This document shows, in pieces, positions 55,808-64,000 of a stretch of 64,000 nt of DNA (the stretch's first letter is position 1; the number at the start of each line of letters is the position of its first letter). The notes under the pieces were generated by a model. That model did no database searches, was not told the origin of the DNA, and saw only the letters and a list, made by a program, of their open reading frames with translations. This DNA is from Penicillus capitatus (taxonomy: Eukaryota > Chlorophyta). A program made the position numbers and the translations under genes. Location of the stretch: NCBI GenBank assembly GCA_965649825.1, contig OZ287704.1:620001-684000 (forward strand), given 5' to 3'.

Positions 55808-57102
55808 ATGTCGGAAAACACAAGAACTCGAAACGACCTTTCTTTCGTGAAGTTTCTCGGCGAAAGTTGGCTGTTGCGCTACACGTACCTTAAGGAACAC
55901 GGCTCTCCGTCGGCCCACGATGCGACGCCTTCCAACCGCTGCGCATCTTTTCAGGTCTATATGTTACTGCACCGAACGGCAATGATCAGAATTCGGATGA
56001 TTCGCAGAAAAGTCCAACGACGAGCGTCGCGACCGACGAGTCGTATCCTCCTTCCATCTGGTGCGTCAGTCAGGAATGGTTTGGACAACGCCAGGCACTA
56101 CTCGTTGAACGTGCAAAGCTGGAGGAAGAGGTCAGGCGCAGCCAGCCACATGCGATACTCTCGTCTTGCCAATCGTTCTTGTTTTACAGACGTGGCACCT
56201 CGAAGAGACACGCCAGATGTTGGAGACGAAAGCAGCCAGCCTCGAATGCACGAGGGAAAAACTTCGTCGCCTGCGCCGCTTGATCTTCACCGGAATTGAA
56301 CGCCATCGGTCCGAACTCGGCGAATGGGTTCGATCATCTCCTTGTCGCGCCACGTCGATCTTGATTGTGTTTGCCGCAGCGAGAAAAGCTCGAGCAAGAT
56401 CGACTGGATCGTGACAAAGAAGGTCACCGTTTGGAAGAGCAAAGACGCGAGATCGAAGGCCTGCTAGCGGAACTCGACCGTCGTGAGCAGCACATCGAAA
56501 ACCGCAGACGCGAAATCGACACCTCCGAGCAAGAGCTTTGCAGCAAAGAGACGAAACGTGCAGAATTGGAAAGGCAACTGACGACCACATGCGAAAAGCT
56601 GGAGGCGTCGGAGAAGGACTTACAAGAAACGTACAAAGTAAAGCAGCAACTGATGGACGACATCGCCACGCTCGAGTCCAAAATCGAGAAAGGGAGCCTG
56701 AGAGTAGAACTTATGCGTTTTAATGTTCAGCAAATGCAAGACGTTAGCATAACTATGATTGTGTGATATGTGTGAGCTGTGTGTGGAGTGCAGGATGTGA
56801 AGAGATGGTTTGCAGGGTGGAAGGAGTTTCATCCATTGAAGGAGTGGGCCACGACGGCACCCATTCATTGTCCTTACTGTCTTTTCTACGAAAGCCCCGT
56901 GGGCAGCAGGATGCGACCGCAGGCCATCTCTCTGGCACATGAAAAACAGCTTCGTCTGTTTGACGAACTCATGGATCTCAAGGAACTGGGTCACACAACT
57001 CCAAGTGCCATCAGGAGCTACTGGAAAGAAGCGAAAAAGCGAGAAGATTTTTATCCGCGAGCGGCACACCTGTTCCGAACTCAGCATCTGAGAGAATTCT
57101 AA
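55808..57102 (+). CDS. Coiled-coil protein of unknown function
   Basis: The first ATG at 55808 reads MSENTRTRNDLSFVKFLGESW, though the join to exon 2 is uncertain. Exon 2 gives SEWFGQRQALLVERAKLEEE-type sequence, exon 3 TWHLEETRQMLETKAASLE after a 59-nt intron, and exon 4 a long uninterrupted coiled coil (LEQDRLDRDKEGHRLEEQRR through VKQQLMDDIATLESKIEK). After a longer intron of about 90 nt the last exon encodes a compact globular tail with a Cys pair (HCPYCLFYES) and ends YPRAAHLFRTQHLREF. The C-terminal 100 residues look conserved in character but I cannot name the family. Neighbours include cilium and plastid genes, so a ciliary role is possible but unsupported. Confidence 0.55.
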
Positions 57103-57894
57103 ATTTTGTGGAGGGAAAGGGAAGGGAAGTGTAGATGAGAAATATACTGTGTCGAGGTGTGTTCTTACGTGCAGAGAATATACTGAACGAATTCCTGTAA
57201 GCAGACTTGTTTTCTATGATCTAATGGTAATGGGAGCCAGCTGATGCATTTGTTGAATGACTCAAGGAGGCCAAAATGTTCGATTCTGCTTCCTGCAGCC
57301 AGCGCGTCCTATATTCAGCATGTAAAGCACTTGTTCGATTCTGCTTCCTGCAGCCAGCGCGTCCTATATTCAGCATGTAAAGCACTTGTTCGTTTCTGAT
57401 CCAACCGAGATGTATCATTCAACACTTCATTACCTTATGCGTTTCATTTGCCGAACGGTAGATCTTCCGCGTCGCCGAAAGGCCGTGTGTTTCGAGTACT
57501 GTGTGGAAGGTGACGATCGCAGGTGTTCTTTTTTGAAGTTTGTATGTGGAGATTCGGCGTTTGTGTTGATGGACCATCTTTGTCGATGCTGATGGTACGT
57601 TGTGTGACGTCTGTCGCGAAGTCTACGTGCGTGACGTCTGTCGCGAAATTTATGTGCGTGATGTTAACCACCTGCTGGTATTGCGTGCTCTAAACGGGTC
57701 GTGCAGAGGCGACGGTTGTGTCAACATTCTCGAACGTCGTTCGTCGATTGCGCGCCTTCATACTGTGGCGCTACGCATTGAGCCGTCTAACTGCATCGCG
57801 CATCTTATCCCCCGCTGCGCTGTGCTACGCAAAAAGAGCGCATTGACTTCAGCCGTTATCGACGCGCGGAATTCTTTGGTCTTCTTGCGCCATA
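57103..57894. other. Intergenic region with short tandem repeats
   Basis: Contains the 55-bp tandem duplication at 57277-57386 and a 27-bp imperfect tandem repeat (GTGACGTCTGTCGCGAA word twice, about 57604-57655). No gene is recognised. It must hold the kinesin promoter. Confidence 0.5.
57277..57386. repeat. 55-bp perfect tandem duplication
   Basis: Two adjacent, apparently identical 55-bp copies begin with TGTTCGATTCTGC at 57277 and 57332, and a third partial start follows at 57387. Confidence 0.9.
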
Positions 57895-60800
57895 ATGAAC
57901 CGAGGCAGGGTTGGAGTCGTCTTACGAGTAAAACCACGAGAAGAGAACAAACATTCCGACCGTTTGACCGTCTTGGACGCCGAAACGGTAAAAATACCAG
58001 AAACAGATATCGCTGCAGCATCCCCAAGAATAGCCTGACTCAAGAGCGAGTTCTGACGATGGAATGGTGTGTTGCAGGGCGGAGCTACTGTCATTCTCAA
58101 AAAGTCTAACAGAAACGAGGAGCTGTTTCAGGCACGTACAGCTTTTCTTCATTGAAAATGGAGAGGAATGAGTCTGCTTGTGCATAGTATCGATTTTATC
58201 GGGCATTGGAAAATGCATCGCAGGAGAAAACGTATGCCGTTTGCGGCGAAGAAGTGATAAACTCGTGTTTGGAAGGATACAATGGGACAATTTTGGCCTA
58301 TGGCCAAACAGGAGCTGGAAAGACATTTTCGATGTTTGGACCAGATGGCATCGGACACGACGATATCGAATTTCATGGGATTATGCCTCGTGCAATAGAA
58401 CATGTACGACAGTCTGTCATCACAATGTTGATGTGACAGTTGCATGACGGTTGTCGTGCCTAAAGGTGTTTTGTGGCGTTAAGCGCAGTTTGGAATGGCA
58501 AGTGAAAATGACATTCGTTGAAATTTACAATGAGACATTCAGAGATCTGTTGACACATTCACGGGCGCCCATTTCTGTACAGGACAGTTCGAATAGGTCA
58601 CCGTCCATACCGTATAGACCTGGTGCTTTATGTGGCATTGGTGTTTAGAGGAAAGGGTCCGACCTACCTCAAAGGACTGACACCCGTCAATGTTCGATCG
58701 GTGGAACAGGCATTTGAACTGCTGTTGGAGGTAGAATACGATCGATGGATTTCGTGTGAAGATGACAAGTGTATCCCCAGGGACAAGAAGCAAGAAGCGT
58801 CGCTGCTCATGCGATGAATGATCGTTCTTCGCGTTCTCATGCAATTCTGACACTGTGGATCGAAATCACGACGGAAGGTGCGTGCAGTTAGAGACAAGTG
58901 AGAAAAGAGTGAGATTGAGCTGTCTGTATGTGTGTTGCAGATGGACGGACTCGGAAGTCAAAACTTAACATGGTTGATTTAGCTGGTTCGGAACGCACCC
59001 GCAAGACTGGCGCTGCGGGTACCATCGCAAAGGAAGCAACATTCATCAACAAGTCACTCAGCTGTCTCTCAATGGTCGCCAAAGAACTGCGAAAGAAATC
59101 GACCCATGTGCATTATCGAGATTCAAAACTCACACACTATCTCAAGGTACAGGCATATCGTAAAGAGTGATAAATTTCACGAGACGATGATGTGACAGGA
59201 TTCATTAGGGGGGAATTGTCGCACGCTGATGATCGCTTGTATCTGGGGAGATGCTAATCATCTTAACGAGTCTCTGTCAACCTGTCGATTTGCTGACGAT
59301 ATTCAGCAGGCAAGCGCAATGGATTCTTTGGCTTTCGTTATCTGCCATTGGTTACAGGTCGAGGTGAACGTTTCGAAGAACAGTGGCGTTGAAAGTGTCC
59401 ATGGAAATCTGTTCAAATTGAATCCAGCTATGACAAAGTACATCGATCAGATGATGGCGAAACGCGTTGCGCAGGAGAAGGCAAAGATGTTCCGGGATTT
59501 AAAAAGAAGAGGCCTGGTGACACAACTGGGTGACACGATGGATCTCATTGAGGAAACTGACGAACAGCCCACGGCAGACGAAGAGTATTCGGAGCTCGAA
59601 TCCCTTCGAAAGAAGGTTAAGGAACTGGAGGACATGGAGGCGACCAAGAGAAAGTGGGGCGTCTCCAAGGAAGGCTCTTTTGAAGAGCTGCAGACATTGA
59701 GGCAACGCGTTGCAGACCTGGAATCGGAAAAGGAGGAGGTGCAGTACGAGATGCAGCAACGTATGAAGGAAGCGGAATCGAGTTTACTGGAAGAAATGCA
59801 GGAGCTCCGAGTAAAGGTCTGTGAGCTGCAGAAGATCCGAGCACTGACCCACAGCGAATGCTCCGAACTGTACGCCCTGCGAGAACAGATGTCACAGGTG
59901 GCAGGACGGCGATCACGGAGCGGTTTGAAAAAGACATACAAAACATGGCATCCCAGCATGTTCATGGGCAACTGTGACATGGCAATCCAGGAGCCGTACC
60001 CGGAGCCGGCGAATCGAAGAAAGATTGCTGCGGGCATTCAACTTCCACCGGACCCTACGGAATCGGAGTCTTCAACAACAGATGATGACCATCAGAGTTG
60101 CCAGACCGTGGAAGAGCAGGCTCGCGTTGTGGGTCAGCTGGAGGGACTGCGAGATCGATTACGGGAACTGCACGATGTTGCCGTGGGCAAACTCACACAG
60201 GACAACTATGATGAACTCTCATCCATCCGCGATCGGATACTTACATTTCGGTCAATGGATATGAGCGCCGAGGAAAAGCCAGATGAAGATCACGGCATCT
60301 TGAACGAACTCGAAGGCATGCGAGAGAGACTGAAGGAACTGCAGTCCGTGTCCGTCGACCGCATGACACCAGACAATCTGAGGGAACTCGCACATATCAA
60401 AGACAAAATCGTCACCCTTCAGGTAGTCCACCTATGGGCCCTTTGAGGATGAAGGGATGTGTGTTGCTGCCTACAGAACAATGACAGGGTCAGAAATATC
60501 TTGGCATCGAGGAACGAAGCAACCGTGTCGACACAGCCGCTTGTGACGAGCGCCTCAGCAGGGCTCTTTCTGGAGAGCTCACCCGGCACGACGCCCTCGA
60601 GTGCGCATCACCAGCACAGTTTGTCTTCACATCTCCAGTCGTTCATGGAGACTCCTCATGCTAGAACACGCGTCCCATCTCCCAGAGACCATAATCAGCC
60701 TCCTCCTTCAACAAACATGGCTCCATGTATAGCTCACTGTTCCTTTCCATCGCCTGCTGAGGAAGACGACATTGTGCAGTTGAAGGTTCTCTGGATTCTA

Positions 60801-61293
60801 TGAATATGGAAGTGCCTGTCGATCAACGAGATCGTCGATTGAGTTACATTCCTCCATTTCCTGGAAGCGAATTGGATCGTCAATCGAGTCCAGACCATCT
60901 ACCAGATGCTTCAGGATTGGAATGCTCTCCTCCATGTTTCTCCAATGACGCTCGGTGCTTCACGAATCTCAGGTAAGCACATCTACCTTTGTCATCATGA
61001 CTGCGATCGAGGGGCCATTGCTGCACAGCAAACCTGACAAAAAGAGGAGTTTGGGAGGGCGTGTGGGCTGGCACTTGTGGAATCTTGTGAGTTTTGGAAA
61101 ACTGGGGATGGTACAAGAGAAACAACGTGATAAACCTTTAGATGAAACAGCCAACATCGTCATTCTCAACTCTTTAACCCATGGACAAGTGCTAGAGCTC
61201 CTTAGGGATCGTTACGCCACGCATCCGTGCATGGGCAGTTCAATCGGATCGGATTATCCATACGATCAAAATGTTTATCTGCGTGGACCTTAA
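57895..61293 (+). CDS. KIF9: Kinesin-9-type motor protein (KIF9-like)
   Basis: A plus-end kinesin; kinesin-9 members act in the ciliary central apparatus (family knowledge). Eleven introns (48-90 nt) leave 920 residues. Motor motifs: VVLRVKPRE at the start; [31 protein letters not shown] (P-loop); [11 protein letters not shown]; switch [11 protein letters not shown]; switch [21 protein letters not shown]; and [21 protein letters not shown] with the kinesin-9-like [13 protein letters not shown] long coiled-coil tail follows ([19 protein letters not shown] and similar heptads), then a Ser/Pro-rich region and a C-terminal globular patch ending in QNVYLRGP. Two introns (58132-58187 and 59310-59357) appear to be GC-AG; the second is a multiple of three and may sometimes be retained. 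Stop TAA at 61291-61293. Confidence 0.9.
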
Positions 61294-62981
61294 ACGTTCT
61301 CCCTAAGGCTTAACTTCTTTTCCTGACTCTGTTTAATAATTCCCCGACATAAGAGAACTGTTTTCAAGTCACCATCATCAAGTTGTGATTCGCTGCATGC
61401 ATCCTGTTTCAGCAACGTTTTCGTGCACGATGTCTGATGTGACAGGAGTTCTGACATCTTTCTTTGCTGTGACGGGGACTTCCTTTCACGGTGGAAGACA
61501 GAGTCTGTTAACCCCCTTTCGCCACCGCTTGACCTTTTTTATTGAGGTACTGTGACGATCGATCATCAATCATCCGCTTGCCAAGCTGCAGCTGTTGAGA
61601 TGATTCGTTCTTTCAACATCCGTCTGTGCGTTCACAACTGAGTCGTTCCGTTATGTCTGTCGATTTATTCCGTCCTCTCAGTCGTGATAGCCACCACGCC
61701 TTATTCCTACGAATCGTTTTGGTATCCTGTCTTCTTTTGATGATATACACTTTGCGTCGTCGAACGGTTTGTTTATATCTGGAGGGGTGGGATGATGCAG
61801 GATGGAGCTTTTGTGTTGTGGCTGATTGTTTTGTTTGTTTTTGTTGTCGTACATTCTCCACAGCTGCATGATTCGATTAGTGAGCGAGCGAGTTATGTAT
61901 AAATCACGCTACCCTCGAATTTGTGAAAAAAAATAAGCCGAGAACTTAATGGAAGGTGCGCCGAGTGCGCTACAGGAATAGGCAATAACATAAATTGTCT
62001 AGGAATGTGCGTGGCATCTTTACCGCCAGGAACACAACGATGTTGCTTATGGCTTAAATAAAGAAGAGGGATCGTTTAATGTGTGATGCCAAGCCGTCAA
62101 ATGTGATCCGGTCTCACGCATAGATCGCGATATTCATCGCAGTGGAAGTGTTTTTGTCGTGTGTGTGTTGGGGACGACAATGGGGTGTTACAAGCAGCAT
62201 CCATGTCCGAGCAATGGGGGTGAACTCTCCTGTAAATACAGAGCAACACCTGGTTCGGAATCGGTCTCCTGCCCACCACCGAAAGACAAAACGGACGCCA
62301 TGCGGTCCCGCTCAAAGATGGAGGCAGTATGTGGACTGTGGTATTTTGGTTTGTATCGGGTCTCGTCTCAGGACAAAGCGCAGCAAGACGGATCATGTGT
62401 TTCACACCGCGGTCGGCATTGCCATTTGGCATTCTCGATGCAGCGTGCATGGATTTAGAGGTCTGGTTGATGTCGCAGTACCTTCGGTCCCTCCTGACGA
62501 TTGTGTTTCGACAAACGTATTATGTTTTGCAATTCAGATCTCCGGTCTGATATTCGTATGTTGGCCGCCCTGTTATTCTTTACCATCTTCATGTCATGTA
62601 GCAACAATCTCAAACAGAATCTCAGCGTTTCATTCTTTGAGACGATCTCGACGCGATTCGTGACGACCATCAGACGGATACCGTTTTGTACAGTACTGTC
62701 TATCGCGGCAGCTTCATTTGGAACATTGCCAATGCGTTGCTCATGTTTACTGACAGTTGATGATGCAAAACATCACACAAAATCTGTTCGACTGTATCAA
62801 CATTGATCCGCACAGTCAGGACAACGAAGAACTGTTGTGTTAATAAAATGATAAAAACGGCCGGAAGAAGCAGGCCATGTGGAATGATGATGTTGATCAG
62901 CCCCGCCCGATCGACATTCACATTCCGTTCGACTTTATACCGGAGAAGAGATTTTTAGCAGCAATAACGAAACACACATTT
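61294..62981. other. Region without a recognised gene
   Basis: Short unsupported open frames. Two plus-strand frames open with hydrophobic leaders (MWTVVFWFVSGLVSG at 62329, MLAALLFFTIFMSC at 62556) but end quickly and have no convincing splice partners. The 3' end of the neighbouring membrane-protein gene lies at its right edge. Confidence 0.35.
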
Positions 62982-64000
62982 CTAGACGCTGGACGATTCC
63001 TTATTCAAAAGCGCAGACAGGGAAGCAACAGGTGCAGCAGGAGATGCGACATCCTCATTTATTGGCTGGTTATCTACTAGAGATCTCCAGTCAGAAAATA
63101 AACCGTATAGTTTAAAACAGAGGCTGAAAATGCCCATACTATTTTCGCTGGTTGTCATAGACGTTGTATGCGTTGTCTGTCGTTTCAGATCGAGGAACAA
63201 GTGAAGTCCGGCGTACAGACGATAGGAGATATAGAGTACAAAAACAGTATTTGTAACAAATGCAAAACTGCTTATAAAGGCACGGCCAAATGCAGAAGAT
63301 GCCGTGTCTTGCAATACGACGGCACAGTAAAACACAAGTGCGGAGGACATTAACGATACCGACTCGATGATATTAAGGTGAACAGCATTGTTAAAATTCA
63401 ACCACTTACGGGCGAGATGCGGCTGACGCAGTACATAGAAGACGCGTCCAGCGTACTCGGGTAGATTCTGGCACTTCTGTGGCGTCTTGAACGGCACGAA
63501 GATGGCTTGCAGTGCGAGAGACACCGTCAGGACTGCGGCACAGAGAGAGGCGTTAAGAGTCGGTGTCAGGTGCACGGTGAAGACCACGGCTGCGGCGATC
63601 AATGACTTTCGGGTAAGGATAACGGCCTCCCAGCAGACGGTATACCACTCACGTCGGTAAGCCTGATAGAGAAACCAGTATCTGGAGAGAAAGAGTGCGT
63701 TCGTTCGGTGCTTTCTGTTAAGCGGCAACCAGAGAACGATAAACACGATGCCGCCGAACGCAAGGATCAGACCGACAATGCCGACCACGACAAGAGGCAG
63801 ATGCGACTGTCGGAAGCACGTCAGCTCTGTATCTTCGGCCCAAACGCGTTTGCCGGTCACTTCGGTGGCATAGATGAGGTAGGGATGGTCTGAACGCACT
63901 TCCGTCTGCGGTTCTCCCTTCTTGACGCAGTTGATTGTCCTGAGCAGCTCCCGGACGATGTCGATATAGGAGAAGTGCATCGTGACGATAGAGACGACGA
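62982..64000 (-). CDS. Multi-pass membrane protein, paralogue of the membrane half of the beta-helix protein (5' end outside the window)
   Basis: An open frame entering from the right edge encodes at least 332 residues with several membrane helices (LPLVVVGIVGLILAFGGIVFI, SLIAAAVVFTVHL, LCAAVLTVSLALQAIFV, SLMSSALVFYCAVVL, FVTNTVFVLYISYRLYAGL). It carries the block RYWFLYQAYRREWYTV followed by CWEAVILTRK, which aligns with GFLYRSYR...WEVAVVARK of the gene at 19158-24388. That places both in the same family of large eukaryotic surface proteins with N-terminal beta-helix/Cys-rich regions and a C-terminal TRP-like membrane bundle (inference). Here the motif is uninterrupted. An in-frame intron near 63380-63420 is possible. 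Stop at 62982-62984. Confidence 0.7.
   Translation of the reverse strand, partial: VVSIVTMHFSYIDIVRELLRTINCVKKGEPQTEVRSDHPYLIYATEVTGKRVWAEDTELTCFRQSHLPLVVVGIVGLILAFGGIVFIVLWLPLNRKHRTNALFLSRYWFLYQAYRREWYTVCWEAVILTRKSLIAAAVVFTVHLTPTLNASLCAAVLTVSLALQAIFVPFKTPQKCQNLPEYAGRVFYVLRQPHLARKWLNFNNAVHLNIIESVSLMSSALVFYCAVVLQDTASSAFGRAFISSFAFVTNTVFVLYISYRLYAGLHLFLDLKRQTTHTTSMTTSENSMGIFSLCFKLYGLFSDWRSLVDNQPINEDVASPAAPVASLSALLNKESSSV

Noticed and set aside
1-64000. Non-standard genetic code with TAA/TAG as sense codons
   Set aside because: Well-identified genes end at the expected place with TAA (L17, RCC1, kinesin), TAG (trigger factor, CFAP44, Ycf54) and TGA (PSMG1, PTGES2, GALK2).

Overview
This window is nuclear DNA from a photosynthetic, flagellated unicellular eukaryote. 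The evidence is: spliced genes with very short introns (mostly 42-63 nt); eukaryote-specific machinery (RNase P POP5, proteasome chaperone PAC1/PSMG1, RCC1, STE24, a tRNA-Ile); chloroplast functions carried on nuclear genes with N-terminal targeting extensions (bacterial-type ribosomal protein L17, trigger factor, Ycf54 for chlorophyll synthesis); and motile-cilium genes (CFAP44, a kinesin-9-type motor). The three plastid leaders look like plain transit peptides without a clear signal peptide, which leans towards a primary plastid, but the sequence alone does not settle the lineage.

Layout. 1-7.1 kb is a dense housekeeping block: STE24 (cut by the left edge), POP5, plastid L17, a PP2-A10-like membrane protein, PSMG1 and plastid trigger factor; the stop codons of the last two abut with no intervening base. 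7.2-34.4 kb is gene-poor and repeat-rich. It is organised around a ~1.1 kb inverted repeat (about 10.5-11.6 and 26.6-27.7 kb) with CAG/CTG tracts and tandem arrays on the outer sides. Inside lie a four-MATH-domain gene, a coiled-coil gene and a large Pmp-like beta-helix membrane protein. Beyond it is a Cys-rich membrane protein. 34.4-43.5 kb holds RCC1, a retroelement ORF1-like gene, and a second, decayed copy of the MATH gene exactly 25,159 bp from the first. 43.5-61.3 kb is again dense: CFAP44, PTGES2, GALK2, KLHDC4, tRNA-Ile, Ycf54, an unrecognised coiled-coil gene and kinesin-9. The right edge cuts a paralogue of the membrane half of the beta-helix protein.

Gene arrangement. Housekeeping genes are often in head-to-head pairs 64-290 bp apart (POP5/L17, PP2-A10/PSMG1, CFAP44/PTGES2, GALK2/KLHDC4, Ycf54/coiled-coil), suggesting shared promoters. 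Several introns appear to be GC-AG. Exon models for POP5, L17, PSMG1, trigger factor, the MATH gene, RCC1, PTGES2, Ycf54 and kinesin-9 were built by hand and all give an open frame divisible by three. Models in the repeat-rich regions are much less certain.
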